The notes: generated by a model not told the origin, from the sequence alone. DNA of 64,000 nt from Carbonactinospora thermoautotrophica (GCF_001543895.1 NZ_JYIJ01000009.1:36466-100465); one strand, 5' to 3'. Counted from the stretch's first letter, positions 27,274 to 36,607 are shown. A program made the numbers and translations.

Positions 27274-29072
27274 CGGGTGAGGGCTTTCTTGGCGCGCTCA
27301 GCGATCGCGTGTTCCTCGGCCTTGACCGCGGCGGCGATGCGGTCGGCGCCGGGTTCGGCGTACCAGGGGCGGAGTTTGACCAGGGCGGCGCGGACGCCGG
27401 TGACCAGCAGCAGCGCCCGGCCCTTGGGCAGGGCGCGGATCTTGTCGGCGGGCAGGATCCGTTCCCGGCGGGGGGAGACCGACACCGAGCGGCCGCCGCC
27501 GCCCCGGGAGACGGAGGTGACGTCGACGTCGTGCTCGCCCACGAGCCGGGAGACGTCGTCGACGAACCGCGCGTCGTCCAGGCCGGCGCCGAGCAGCTTG
27601 ACGGTCGCCGCGCCCCACAGGGCGTCCATGCCGGCCTCCCCCCACACGCGGGCGCCTTGGCGGTAGGACTGCAGGATGGTGATCGGGATGACCCCGCGTG
27701 ATCCCAGGTGGGAGTACAGCTCGGGCAGGTCCTCGATCCGGCAGACGTTGGCGGCCTCGTCCAGGACCGCGATCAGCGGGGGGTCCAGTCGACCGCCGCG
27801 GCGCTCGGCCTCGGCGACCGCTGCGCGGATCACCGCGTCGGCCGCGGCCGCGATCACGCCGGCCGCGCTGCCGCCGCCTTCCTTGCTCAGCAGGTAGAGG
27901 GTGTCGCGGCTTCGGATGAACTCCTCCGGTTTGAACTCCGGCCGGTGGGGGTCGGGGGTGACCCAGGCGGCGATCCGTGGGTCGAGCAGGCAGGCGACCG
28001 CCTGACGGGCGGTCTCGTAGATGCCGTCGCGGGTTTCCACCGCGCCGGCGACGGTGGAGGCCAGCTGTTCGGCCATGGCGTGCAGCCCGGCGGCGTGCAG
28101 GGCGTCGACCGGGGTGCGGTCGCCGGGTTTGGCCAGCCACGCGAGCACGTGGGTCACGGTGCGCCCGGACCGGGCCGCGGCCAGGAACAGGGCGGTGAGG
28201 GTGTTGTGCGCGGCGGTGTTCCAGAAGTCCTTGCGGGCGGCGGCGTCGGACAGGGAGGCGACGAAGTGGCTCGCGAGCCGGCGCGCGCCCTCGATCGTGT
28301 ACGCGCTGGCCAGCATGTTCCACCACCAGCCGCGCTCGACGTGGGCGATGCCCTGGGGGTCGAGCACCCACACGTGGGTGTGGTGATCGCGGCGGGATTC
28401 GTCCCCAGTGCAGGTCGGGCAGTCGGGCCGGGTGGCCCGCGCGCGCACCGTGGCGGCGTAGACGTCGGCCTTGTTGCTGGTGACCAGCACAGGACCAGGC
28501 GCCCCCAGGATCGCTGGCACCGCGAGCCCGGTGGTCTTGCCGGCCCGCGGCGCCATGATCGCCAGCAGCACGTCCTCCCAGGAGGCCCGCAGCTCCGGCC
28601 CGCGCGGGTCCAGGTCGCCGAGCAGCACACCGGCGTCGCGCGGGTCGACGTGCCGTACACCTGCGAGCGAGGGGCGCAGCTGGCGCGCCCGCGCGGCCGC
28701 GCCCTGGGGCAGCAGGCCGGCCAGGTCCCGGCGGCGGGCGAGCCCGGGCGGGCCGGCGAGCCGGCGGCGTACCGCGATCGTGACGCCGCTCGCCGCGGCG
28801 GCGGCGAGCACCGCCAGGGTGAGGATCCCCGCCCACACCCATGCCGGCGCGGCGCCGGGCCACACCGTGGCCGGGCCGCCGCCGAACAGCAGGCGCAGCA
28901 GCGTCTTGAGGGTGAACGGTGGTGGGTGCCAGCCGGCGCCGCTGGCGGCCGCGCCGAGCGTGCCGCCGAGCCAGGCCACGGCGAGGACGGCGAAGCCGGC
29001 GGCGATGACGCCGAGGATGACCCAGGGGACGGTGTCCTGGTTGGTCACTTGGGCGCGGGTGTCGTGTCTCAC
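27270..29072 (-). CDS. VirD4/TraG-type conjugative coupling protein
   Basis: A 600-residue ATPase from the GTG at 29072, which overlaps the VirB4-like stop in a GTGA. Two N-terminal membrane segments (VPWVILGVIAAGFAVLAVAW; WAGILTLAVLAAAAASGVTI) anchor it, followed by Walker A APRAGKTTG near residue 170 and Walker B PLIAVLDEAANV near 430; ITILQSYRQGARVWG is typical of TraG/VirD4. Coupling proteins pump the relaxase-bound DNA strand into the secretion channel. A CPTC motif between the Walker motifs could bind metal. Confidence 0.93.
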   Translation of the reverse strand: MRHDTRAQVTNQDTVPWVILGVIAAGFAVLAVAWLGGTLGAAASGAGWHPPPFTLKTLLRLLFGGGPATVWPGAAPAWVWAGILTLAVLAAAAASGVTIAVRRRLAGPPGLARRRDLAGLLPQGAAARARQLRPSLAGVRHVDPRDAGVLLGDLDPRGPELRASWEDVLLAIMAPRAGKTTGLAVPAILGAPGPVLVTSNKADVYAATVRARATRPDCPTCTGDESRRDHHTHVWVLDPQGIAHVERGWWWNMLASAYTIEGARRLASHFVASLSDAAARKDFWNTAAHNTLTALFLAAARSGRTVTHVLAWLAKPGDRTPVDALHAAGLHAMAEQLASTVAGAVETRDGIYETARQAVACLLDPRIAAWVTPDPHRPEFKPEEFIRSRDTLYLLSKEGGGSAAGVIAAAADAVIRAAVAEAERRGGRLDPPLIAVLDEAANVCRIEDLPELYSHLGSRGVIPITILQSYRQGARVWGEAGMDALWGAATVKLLGAGLDDARFVDDVSRLVGEHDVDVTSVSRGGGGRSVSVSPRRERILPADKIRALPKGRALLLVTGVRAALVKLRPWYAEPGADRIAAAVKAEEHAIAERAKKALTR

Positions 29073-30571
29073 GAGGCGCTCACCTGCCGTCGCGGCGCCG
29101 GATCGGTGTGGTACAGCTCCAGTTCGGTCGGGGTGAGGGCGAGCCGGACCGGCACGCCGATCCGCTGCCCGATTTTGATCAGGTACTTGCCGCGGCCCGG
29201 GTGCACCTGGGTGGTGCCGTCGATGCCGGTCGCGGTGGGTGAGGCCCAGGAGGCGACGAGCTCGCGTTCGGCGTCGGTCAGCGGTTTTCGCTGGCTGATC
29301 CGGGTGAGCTCGCTCATGGGCATCGCGGCGAGGATGAGGGTGTCGCACCGCTCCATCAGCCCTGATGCCTTCGCCCGGTCCTCCTCGGTCGGCAGCGCCT
29401 CCAGGTCCCGCAGCGAGTGGGTGATCATCAGCGAGATCTCGCCCTTGGCGCGGTTGAGCCGGGTGATCCCGTCGAACGCCTCCACCATGCCCGGCCCCGC
29501 GCGCAGCGCCCGCCACAGCTCGTCCAGCGGCAGCACGACCGGTCGGGCGAGGACCCCGAAGGCCCGCGCGGTGTCGACGGCCGAGTACGAGTACGCCCAG
29601 CACGCCAGCAGGCCGGCGGCGACGACGTGGTCCCCGGCGGTGAGGATCGCCGACAGGTCCACCGACACCGCCGGGGCGTTCAGGTCCAGCGGGGTGGTCG
29701 TCGGCCCGTCGAACAGCCCGCTCAAGGGGCCGTCGCACAGGTTCTCCAGCGCGGCGACGATCGCGCGCACCTCGGTCAGGTACTCGTCGTGGCTTCGCAG
29801 CATCAGCCGGTCCAGCAACGGGCCCGGCGCCTCCCGCAGCACTTTGATCACGTCGGGGATGGTCGGGTCGGTGGCGGGGTCGGCGGCCGCGAGCCGGATC
29901 GCGGCGTTGAGCGCGGCCGACTCCTGCGCCACCGGGCGGCGGCCCAGACCGTGCGCGGTGGCCAGCAGCGCGTGCAGCAGCTCTCCGCGCCGGCCGTTCA
30001 CCTCGGCCAGCAGGATCTCCCGCCGCTGCTCGGGCAGGGTCGGCAGCAGCCGCCCCAGCGGCCCGGAGTCCAGGGGGTTGATCCGGTCCAGGCCGCGGCC
30101 GATGCGCACCACCTGCCCGCCGAGCGCGCGGACCAGGCCCGCGTACTCGCCCTTCACATCCCCCGGGCACAGCATCGCGTACCCGTAGCCGACCAGGCCC
30201 AGGCACAGCCTTTTGGCGATCGCGGACTTGCCCACGCCGGGCTGGCCCTGCACCCAGATCGAGGGGTTGTTGGTCAGCCGGCCCAGCCAGCCCGGCGGGT
30301 CCAGGCAGACCATCTCGTGCGTCAACAGGTCCGGCCCGATCGGCACCCCTTCTGCCGGCAGGCCGCTCGCCTGCATGAACGGGAACAGGCCGGCCACCTG
30401 CACGCTGGTGCCCAGGTACACGCTGCCGGTCTCCACGTGCGCGGCCCGGCCGGCCGCGGGCCCGCGCCACCCGCGCCGGGGCGCGATGACCCGGGCGTTG
30501 AGCGCCGGGGGCCGCTTCTCTGGGGCCGGCGCCTGCCGCGCGCCGGCCGGCCTGCGGCGACCAAGCATCAC
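29069..30571 (-). CDS. VirB4-like conjugation ATPase
   Basis: A 500-residue protein with Walker A WVQGQPGVGKSAIAKRL near residues 105-121 and a Walker B-like PVVLPLDELWRAL near 330. The arrangement (N-terminal ~100 residues, P-loop domain, C-terminal TELELYHTDPAP end) matches ATP-binding proteins that follow SCO6880-type genes in actinobacterial conjugation modules. It energises channel assembly or DNA transfer at the inner face of the membrane. Both neighbours are within 15 bp or overlap. Because the N-terminal VirB4 domain seems to be supplied by the separate SCO6880-like protein, the two probably act as a split VirB4. Confidence 0.88.
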   Translation of the reverse strand: MMLGRRRPAGARQAPAPEKRPPALNARVIAPRRGWRGPAAGRAAHVETGSVYLGTSVQVAGLFPFMQASGLPAEGVPIGPDLLTHEMVCLDPPGWLGRLTNNPSIWVQGQPGVGKSAIAKRLCLGLVGYGYAMLCPGDVKGEYAGLVRALGGQVVRIGRGLDRINPLDSGPLGRLLPTLPEQRREILLAEVNGRRGELLHALLATAHGLGRRPVAQESAALNAAIRLAAADPATDPTIPDVIKVLREAPGPLLDRLMLRSHDEYLTEVRAIVAALENLCDGPLSGLFDGPTTTPLDLNAPAVSVDLSAILTAGDHVVAAGLLACWAYSYSAVDTARAFGVLARPVVLPLDELWRALRAGPGMVEAFDGITRLNRAKGEISLMITHSLRDLEALPTEEDRAKASGLMERCDTLILAAMPMSELTRISQRKPLTDAERELVASWASPTATGIDGTTQVHPGRGKYLIKIGQRIGVPVRLALTPTELELYHTDPAPRRQVSAS

Positions 30572-30586
30572 GTCCCCCTCCCCCTC

Positions 30587-32035
30587 TCACGCCGCCGGCG
30601 GGTAGATCCCACAAGGCAGGCCGACCGCGAACGCCGCGGACTGCCCGCCCCGGGCGATGCGCAGCTTGAGCCGGCTGCGGCCGGCGGCCTGCTCCACCTC
30701 CCGGCGCGCGTCGGCCAGGTCCTCCCACCGGGTCACGGTGGTCGTGACGAACAGGGAGAACTGCACCAGCCCCGCCCCGTGCGCCTCCTCGGCGGCCGCC
30801 CGCGCGGCCCGCTCGGCGTCGGCCCGCTCCCGCGCGGTGGGGTCACGCCGGGTGCGCCGCCGGTACTCCTCCCGGGCGGCCGCGGCGTTGACCTCGCGTT
30901 CGAGCACCGCGCCCGCCTCGTCGCGGCTCAGCGTCCGGTACAGGATCGTCACCCGCCGGGGGAACCGGCCCGGGGAGAGCAGCGGCAGCAGCACGTCGTG
31001 GGAGACCCGCTGGCGGGGCGCCTCCAGCAGCGCCCACGAGATGGAGTAGGCGCCGTCGTGCCGGTAGTGGTCCCACAGGTCCTCGGCCGCGACCGGGCCC
31101 GCCTCACCCCAGGTGAGCGCGTCGAACTCGCTCACCCCGGCCATGGCGGCGTCCGGGTCGAACGCGCACCGCACCATGCGCACCAGGTCCGTCGCGCTCG
31201 CGCGGCGCAGCACATCAGCGCCGGCCGCCGTCACCGACAGGCCCGCCAGGCTGCGCAGGGCCTCGGCGGCGGCCTCCGGGACGCTGCGCGGCCGCGCGCC
31301 GCCGGCGGCGGGGTCGACGGTCAGCGTGAGCCGCGCGTTCACGCGGGCGGCGCCCCGCGGGGCGGCTGCGACCAGCTCCCCCAGCACGCGGCGAGCCAGC
31401 TCCGGGGCGTCCGGGTCGAGGCGACCCGCGACGTGGTCGGCGAGCTGGGTCCCGGATTCTGGCACCAGCTCGATCGTGACAGCGGCCGCGCGTACGGTCT
31501 CGTCGTCGGCGAGGCTGGCCAGCAGGTCGCCCCACGCGGCCACCTGCTGCTCCACGGTGGCCCGGTCGGCCAGCAGCGCGCCCGCCGGGGAGAGCAACAG
31601 CGTGACGGACATCCAGCCGGTGCGCTGGTTCCACACCACGCCGACCCGGCCCCGGCCCGGCTCCTCCACGTCCAGCAGCGTGGTCGGGGCGAGCACCCCG
31701 GGCAGGTCCCAGGCCCGCGGCAGCTCCGCGAACACTCCGCCCCGGTAGGAGGTCTCCCCGCGCCAGGCCGCCCACTGCCAGCGCGCCCGGGCCAGGGCGA
31801 GGTCCATCAGCAGAACCCCGCCGCGCTGCACGAGCGCCAGGCCCAGCACCGGCAGGGCCACGCCCGCGAGGACGAACGCCAGGCGCACCGCGCCGAACGC
31901 GGCCGCCAGCAGCGGCACCAGCACCGCCGTCATGAGGATGACGGTCTGGCGGGAGTCCAGGCGGCCGATCCCCAGCGACCGGGATCGCCGCCACCCCCCG
32001 TAGGTGCGCGGCTCGGTCGTCGTGGCCGTCACCAC
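30587..32035 (-). CDS. SCO6880-type conjugation protein (PrgI/VirB3-VirB4 N-terminal-like)
   Basis: A 482-residue protein. Residues about 25-70 hold a hydrophobic pair (VILMTAVLVPLLAAAFGAVR, LAFVLAGVALPVLGLALVQR) as in VirB3/PrgI. The rest resembles the non-ATPase part of VirB4 (GETSYRGGVFAELPRAWDLP; GVVWNQRTGWMSVTLLLSP). This composition is the SCO6880 family, a marker of actinobacterial type IV-like conjugation systems. It overlaps the VirB6-like gene by 7 bp and precedes the ATPase by 15 bp, supporting one complex. Confidence 0.9.
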   Translation of the reverse strand: MVTATTTEPRTYGGWRRSRSLGIGRLDSRQTVILMTAVLVPLLAAAFGAVRLAFVLAGVALPVLGLALVQRGGVLLMDLALARARWQWAAWRGETSYRGGVFAELPRAWDLPGVLAPTTLLDVEEPGRGRVGVVWNQRTGWMSVTLLLSPAGALLADRATVEQQVAAWGDLLASLADDETVRAAAVTIELVPESGTQLADHVAGRLDPDAPELARRVLGELVAAAPRGAARVNARLTLTVDPAAGGARPRSVPEAAAEALRSLAGLSVTAAGADVLRRASATDLVRMVRCAFDPDAAMAGVSEFDALTWGEAGPVAAEDLWDHYRHDGAYSISWALLEAPRQRVSHDVLLPLLSPGRFPRRVTILYRTLSRDEAGAVLEREVNAAAAREEYRRRTRRDPTARERADAERAARAAAEEAHGAGLVQFSLFVTTTVTRWEDLADARREVEQAAGRSRLKLRIARGGQSAAFAVGLPCGIYPPAA

Positions 32036-33552
32036 CGCGTGGTCTCCTCCGACCTCGTCTCAGGCTGCCGCCTGCCGGTGTCGGCCGCCTCGGCGGCGCG
32101 GACCGTGACCGTCACCCCCGAACCCGGCGAGGCGGTCCCGTCGGCGGGCGGGGCGCCGGCTGGCGGGGTGGGAGGCGCAGGCGCGCCGGCGCTCGCGCGA
32201 CCGCCGGCGCTGGCCTGGTCCGCGGCGGTCTTGGCCTCCGGTGGCGCGTACGCCTGGTCAGCCGCCCTCCGGGCCGCCTGCGCGGCCTGCGCGGCCGCCG
32301 TGGCCGCGGTCACGGCGCCACCGGTGGCCGCACCCGTCGCCGCCGTCGCGGTCCCCGCAGCCCCACCGGCCCCGCCCGGGCCTCCGGCACCACCCGGACC
32401 ACTGGTGGCCGCCGGGCCGGTCTTGTCCATGTAGGCGGCGTGCTGGGCCGCGCTGGTCGGAGCACTGCCGCCCCCGCCCAGGCGGCTCACCATCCCGTAG
32501 GCGGTCACCGCTCCGCTGATCACCGCCTGCAACGCGCCCGTCGAAGCCGAGGACACCAGCGCATCGGACAGGGGCGCGAACAACCGCATCATCGCGGGCA
32601 GCGCGATGACCGACAGCGTGAGCGTCACCAACCCGCGGATGAAGTCGGCCAACTCCGAACCGCTGGAGGCCTCCGCGAAGCCCGCCGCCAGCAGCAGCAT
32701 CGCCAGCGGCTTGTACGCGATCACCGTGAAGATCGAGGAGAGCAGCCGGGACATCCACTGCCGCGGCGCGCCTTCGCTGATCTGACCCGCGCCGGCGATC
32801 GGCAGCAACAAGGCCTGGATCGGGATGGCCGCCTGGCGCAGGAACAGCAGGACGAGCTGGACCAACCCGACCAGGAACACGATGACGGCCGTGAACAACA
32901 CCAAGGTCACGCCCTCACCGTTGGGCAGCAGCAGGACCTCGATCATGCGGTCGGCGAGCTTGCCCATGTCGCCGAAGCCGACGTCGCCGATCCACCGGGT
33001 GAGCTGGTCGGAGGCCACCAGCAGCGCGTCGATCAACGCGATCCCCAGGGCGGAGAGCAGGGCCATCTTGCCCAGGCCCTCGAAGGCGTGCAGCAACGGC
33101 GTGCCCTTGCGCCGGATCGCGGTGCGGATGCCCTGGAACATCAAGAACACCGTCGCCAGGACGACCCCGAGGAAGTACATCACCCCCTGCAGCCGCAGCA
33201 CCCCCGACCGCTCCACGCTCACGCTCGGCAGGCTCAGCCAGTACGTCAACCCCACCTTGATCAGCTTGCGGACCGCGTCCTTGGCGCCGTCCGCCAGCGG
33301 CCCGATGATCGTGTCCTTGGCCGCCTCCGCGGCCGCGTCGGTGACCACGTCCCGGATCGGGCTTTTGAGCACGCAGCCGAGCGGGCCGAGCAGACCGCAC
33401 GGGCCGGGTACGAGCGCGGCAACGGCCCTCGTCGAGGTCGCCGCGGCGCTGTGCGCCTGCGGCGCGGCCGCGGCCGGGGCTGCCGTGGAGAGCGTGGCGA
33501 GCAGGGCCGCCGCGGCCAGCGCCGCAGCGGCGAGGAGGCGCCGGATCGTCAC
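32029..33552 (-). CDS. VirB6/TrbL-like polytopic membrane protein
   Basis: A 507-residue protein. The GTG at 33552 lies in a GTGA overlap with the upstream gene and gives a clean signal peptide (LAAAALAAAALLATLSTAAP, then AAAAPQ). About six membrane segments follow, including FLGVVLATVFLMFQGI, VTLVLFTAVIVFLVGLVQLV and LVTLTLSVIALPAMMRLFA. The C-terminal ~130 residues are Ala/Gly/Pro-rich and low in complexity. The layout fits the VirB6/TrbL channel component of the inner membrane. The signal peptide plus lumenal segment before the first span is usual in actinobacterial members. Confidence 0.87.
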   Translation of the reverse strand: MTIRRLLAAAALAAAALLATLSTAAPAAAAPQAHSAAATSTRAVAALVPGPCGLLGPLGCVLKSPIRDVVTDAAAEAAKDTIIGPLADGAKDAVRKLIKVGLTYWLSLPSVSVERSGVLRLQGVMYFLGVVLATVFLMFQGIRTAIRRKGTPLLHAFEGLGKMALLSALGIALIDALLVASDQLTRWIGDVGFGDMGKLADRMIEVLLLPNGEGVTLVLFTAVIVFLVGLVQLVLLFLRQAAIPIQALLLPIAGAGQISEGAPRQWMSRLLSSIFTVIAYKPLAMLLLAAGFAEASSGSELADFIRGLVTLTLSVIALPAMMRLFAPLSDALVSSASTGALQAVISGAVTAYGMVSRLGGGGSAPTSAAQHAAYMDKTGPAATSGPGGAGGPGGAGGAAGTATAATGAATGGAVTAATAAAQAAQAARRAADQAYAPPEAKTAADQASAGGRASAGAPAPPTPPAGAPPADGTASPGSGVTVTVRAAEAADTGRRQPETRSEETTRW

Positions 33553-34340
33553 TGTCGGACCTCCTGGATCGCCGTCCAGCCCGCCGCGTTGAACTCCTCG
33601 GTCCCGATCTGGGCCGGCTGCGGGGTCGGCAGTGGGCTGTCGGACAGCAGGTACCGCCAGTCCCCGCCGTTCGGATTGGCGCCGGGCACCCACACCACGT
33701 CGGAGGTGACCGCGGCGAGCTCGGCACGGGCCGGCTGCGCCTCGCCTGCGGCCTGCTCCACCTCGGCCAGCACGCTGACCCGCACGCGGTCGACGCCCTG
33801 CGCCTGCCACTGCACCGCGATCGGCCGCGCGACCACGTGGGCCCCGGCCGGGACCGGGCCCGCCGTCGGCAGGCCGAGTTGCTGGCGCCACTGGGCGGCC
33901 ATCGTCGCCGCGGCGGCCTGCGCCCGCTGGGCCACCTGCGGCGCGGCGTAGAGCGCGGCCACCCGCGTGGAATGCTCCGGGTCCAGGCTCCAGCCGTACT
34001 CGACGGCCGCCACCGCCAGCGCGGCCGCACCCTCGGGGGTGTGCGGGAACCGGACCGGGTACTCGTCGACCTGGGCCGCGCCGGCCGGCAGCGTCACCCA
34101 GCGGGCCGGGGCGACGTAGGCCGCGCCCGGGGTCACGGTCGCCGGCGCCGAGGCCCGCCCGGCCGGGGCCGGCGCCCCCTGATCCGCCGCGTCGCCGTCA
34201 GGCCGCGTGGCGGCCAGCCACACCACCGCAGCGGCCAACACCATGACCAGGGCGAGGAGCCCCACCACGAGCAGCCGCATCCGGCGGGCCGCGGCACGCT
34301 GAATCTCACCGGTGGTCGACACCACTACCCCCCAAGACAC
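33549..34340 (-). CDS. VirB8/TcpC-like conjugation protein
   Basis: A 263-residue bitopic protein with one N-terminal membrane segment (LLVVGLLALVMVLAAAVVWL), a Pro/Ala-rich linker and an extracytoplasmic domain (AVEYGWSLDPEHSTRVAALY onwards) that could take the NTF2-like fold of VirB8/TcpC. Proteins of this size and topology occupy this operon position in SCO6880-type systems and are thought to scaffold the channel. Direct sequence similarity to VirB8 is weak, so the assignment rests on topology and context. Confidence 0.72.
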   Translation of the reverse strand: MSWGVVVSTTGEIQRAAARRMRLLVVGLLALVMVLAAAVVWLAATRPDGDAADQGAPAPAGRASAPATVTPGAAYVAPARWVTLPAGAAQVDEYPVRFPHTPEGAAALAVAAVEYGWSLDPEHSTRVAALYAAPQVAQRAQAAAATMAAQWRQQLGLPTAGPVPAGAHVVARPIAVQWQAQGVDRVRVSVLAEVEQAAGEAQPARAELAAVTSDVVWVPGANPNGGDWRYLLSDSPLPTPQPAQIGTEEFNAAGWTAIQEVRQ

Positions 34341-34394
34341 CGGGCGTGACGCGATCAGCCGTGAGGCGGGACACCGCCGCGACCACGGCGGCTC

Positions 34395-34709
34395 CTAGGA
34401 GATGATCGAGGTCACGATGCCCGCGGCGAGCGTCACCACGGACAGGCCCGCCAGCACCCACGGGATACCGGCGGCGCCCTCGCCGGCGAGGTGAGAACGG
34501 TTGCGCCGGCCGATCATCATCATGATCCCGCAGGCCATCAGGCCGAGAATGCCGGCGATGATGGAGATCCACTTGACGTAGGCGATCCACTCCTGGGCGA
34601 CGGCCTCGAGGCCGGGTGGTGGCTTCGGCGCGGGGTCCAGATCGGCCGCCAGGTACGACACCGCGCCGTCGCGCAGGGCCGCGGCGCGAGACACCAGGGA
34701 CTCGAACAC
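34395..34709 (-). CDS. Small two-span membrane protein, VirB2/TrbC-like
   Basis: A 104-residue protein with an amphipathic N-terminal half and two membrane spans (WISIIAGILGLMACGIMMMI and GIPWVLAGLSVVTLAAGIVT) joined by a short polar loop, NRSHLAGEGA. That design and its place just upstream of the VirB8-like gene fit the VirB2/TrbC pilin-like subunit. No cleavable signal is obvious, unlike Gram-negative pilins. Confidence 0.72.
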   Translation of the reverse strand: MFESLVSRAAALRDGAVSYLAADLDPAPKPPPGLEAVAQEWIAYVKWISIIAGILGLMACGIMMMIGRRNRSHLAGEGAAGIPWVLAGLSVVTLAAGIVTSIIS

Positions 34710-34719
34710 GGTGCGTCTC

Positions 34720-35175
34720 CTACCTTTTCTTCGTGGTGAGTTGCTGCAGCAGAGCCGCCGCCGCTCGAGCCACCGCCGGCACCGTCAGCGCGTCGACGGG
34801 GTTGTCGACGGCGCGGAGGTGATGCAGATAGGGCACGTGCGCGGTCCCGGCGGTCCGGGGTTCCAGAGCGCGCAGGCGGTAGCGCACCGCAAGCGGCGGC
34901 CGGACGGGGGCATCGGCCACGAGCACCAGCCACGGCCGGGGAGCCTGCCACCAGGGCCAGGCGGCGATGACGCGTGCCGCGGCTGACACCCCGTACGCCG
35001 TCGACCGCGCGACCACGAGCGGCGCCCACCCCCGCCGGGCGGGCATGGGTCGACCGGGTGGCAGCTCGATCGCCCGCCCGGGAGCGTCGCGATTCAACAG
35101 CGTCGCTACCGTCGTCGCCCCGGCTCCCCCGTGAGCCCCGATGATCCCCCACCATCGGGGCGGCCCATCCCCCAT
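34720..35175 (-). CDS. P-loop protein, DUF6668-like
   Basis: A 151-residue protein whose start reads WWGIIGAHGGAGATTVATLL, a deviant Walker A of the ParA/MinD type (GGAGATT instead of KGGxGKT). The rest (RPWLVLVADAPVRPPLAVRY) fits a short P-loop fold but lacks a clear Walker B and is about half the length of ParA. Such DUF6668 proteins begin many SCO6880-type conjugation operons. It may be a regulatory or assembly nucleotide-binding factor. It is the first gene of the leftward operon. Confidence 0.78.
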   Translation of the reverse strand: MGDGPPRWWGIIGAHGGAGATTVATLLNRDAPGRAIELPPGRPMPARRGWAPLVVARSTAYGVSAAARVIAAWPWWQAPRPWLVLVADAPVRPPLAVRYRLRALEPRTAGTAHVPYLHHLRAVDNPVDALTVPAVARAAAALLQQLTTKKR

Positions 35176-35196
35176 GAGCTCCTCCCGACCAGCCGC

Positions 35197-35232
35197 CTGA
35201 CGGTTGTCCTGACGGTTGTCACCTGTGACAAC
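35197..35232. promoter_or_regulatory. Operator-like repeats in the divergent conjugation promoter region
   Basis: Two adjacent 12-bp copies of ctgacggttgtc (35197-35208, 35209-35220) run into an 18-bp palindrome gttgtcac-ct-gtgacaac (35215-35232). The site lies 22 bp upstream of the first conjugation gene and about 195 bp from the divergent transglycosylase gene. A palindrome plus an extra half-site is a common repressor operator layout. The cognate regulator is not identified. Confidence 0.6.
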
Positions 35233-35427
35233 GGCGGGACAGCGTCACCGCGTCCACGTCGAAGAAGTGGCTGAAGGCCGCAACCAGATTCTGATACACC
35301 CACACCGGCCGAGGGTGGATCCGACGCCTGAGATGCGCGAAAAAGCCCGCCGCGCGCGCCGGACCGGTCGAAGAATGACAAGCCGAGTGGTGGGCCTTCT
35401 GTTTCCGCGCCGACACCTCAGGGGGAC

Positions 35428-36471
35428 ATGGGGAGGAGAACGACGACGTTGAGGGGGAGCGTCGGTCTCGTTGTCGGAACGGGGGCGGCCTTGGTTACCA
35501 CGCTCCTGGCGGGGGTGGGATTGGCGGTGGTCGGCGAAGCCGACACCGCCGCCGCGTACGGCGGCATCCGCGCCGACGTGGTGCCCGCGTACCTGATCCC
35601 CTGGTACACCCGCGCCGCCCGGCAGTGCTCCGGGATCACGCCCGCGCTGCTCGCCGCCCAGGGCTACCAGGAAAGCCGCTTCAACCCGCGGGCGGTCAGC
35701 CCCAAGGGCGCGGCCGGCATCGCCCAGTTCATGCCGACGACCTGGGCGAGGTGGGGACGCGACGACGACGGCAACGGCGTCAGCTCGCCGTTCGACGTCG
35801 GCGACGCGATCATGGCCCAGGGCCGGCTCATGTGCGCGCTGCTGGACAAGGCCACAGCGTCCGGATACCCCGGCGACCCGATCGCGCTCGCCCTGGCCGG
35901 CTACAACGCCGGATGGGGCGCGGTCGAGCTATACCGTCGCGTACCGCCGTACCCGGAGACGCAGAACTACGTCGCCGAGATCACGCGCCGCGCCAGGGAA
36001 TGGGTCACCCCGGGCGGCGCCATCGCCGGCAACGGCGGCGCCTTCCACGACGGGACGCACCGCATCGCCATCCCGCGCGCCAACCCCAGGTCCACGCGGG
36101 CGGCGATCGCGTGGGCCCGCCAGCAGGCCGGCACCTACGGCTGGTTCCGCCGCTGTCTGAACTTCACCGCCCGGGCCTACGGCTGGCAGCGCGCCGGAGT
36201 TGACTACGCGATCGACCACTACTACGTCGTGCCCGCGCGCATGCGCCACGACGGCGACCGCAACCCGCCACCCGGGGCGCTGCTGTACTGGCGCATCCCC
36301 GGACAGCGCGCCGGCCACGTCTCGATCTACCTCGGCGACGGGCTGATCGCGAGCAACGACATCCTGGCCAAGGGCCGCATCGACATCGTCCCCGCCGACC
36401 TGATCGAGAAGAAGTGGGGAGCCCGCTACGTCGGGTGGACCGTCCCGTACTTCCCGCACGCCGTGCGGTAG
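35428..36471 (+). CDS. Secreted lytic transglycosylase with C-terminal NlpC/P60-like domain
   Basis: A 347-residue protein. An N-terminal membrane/signal segment (GLVVGTGAALVTTLLAGVGL) precedes an SLT domain: LLAAQGYQESRFNPRAVSP with the catalytic Glu, then GIAQFMPTTWARWGRD and ALAGYNAGWGAVELY. The C-terminal domain (about 225-347) has CLNFTARAYGWQRAG with a possible catalytic Cys and GHVSIYLGDGLIASND with a possible His, as in NlpC/P60-type peptidases. Such two-domain enzymes open peptidoglycan for conjugation machines (compare TcpG/VirB1). It is divergent from the conjugation operon. Confidence 0.9.
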   Translation: MGRRTTTLRGSVGLVVGTGAALVTTLLAGVGLAVVGEADTAAAYGGIRADVVPAYLIPWYTRAARQCSGITPALLAAQGYQESRFNPRAVSPKGAAGIAQFMPTTWARWGRDDDGNGVSSPFDVGDAIMAQGRLMCALLDKATASGYPGDPIALALAGYNAGWGAVELYRRVPPYPETQNYVAEITRRAREWVTPGGAIAGNGGAFHDGTHRIAIPRANPRSTRAAIAWARQQAGTYGWFRRCLNFTARAYGWQRAGVDYAIDHYYVVPARMRHDGDRNPPPGALLYWRIPGQRAGHVSIYLGDGLIASNDILAKGRIDIVPADLIEKKWGARYVGWTVPYFPHAVR

Positions 36472-36484
36472 CGCGACACCGGAC

Positions 36485-36514
36485 GCGGCCCCGCCCCACC
36501 CGGGACGGGGCCGC
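36485..36514 (+). terminator. Terminator hairpin after the transglycosylase gene
   Basis: A 9-bp GC stem (gcggccccg / cggggccgc) with a 12-nt loop, starting 13 bp after the stop codon at 36471. Confidence 0.7.
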
Positions 36515-36607
36515 AGCCATGCCCGACCGCGACCGGCGCACCCGCCACACCGGGCCCGCCCCGGCTCGCCCCTGCGGGCTGAGCCGCCGCGCGAGCCTCC
36601 CCGGGTG

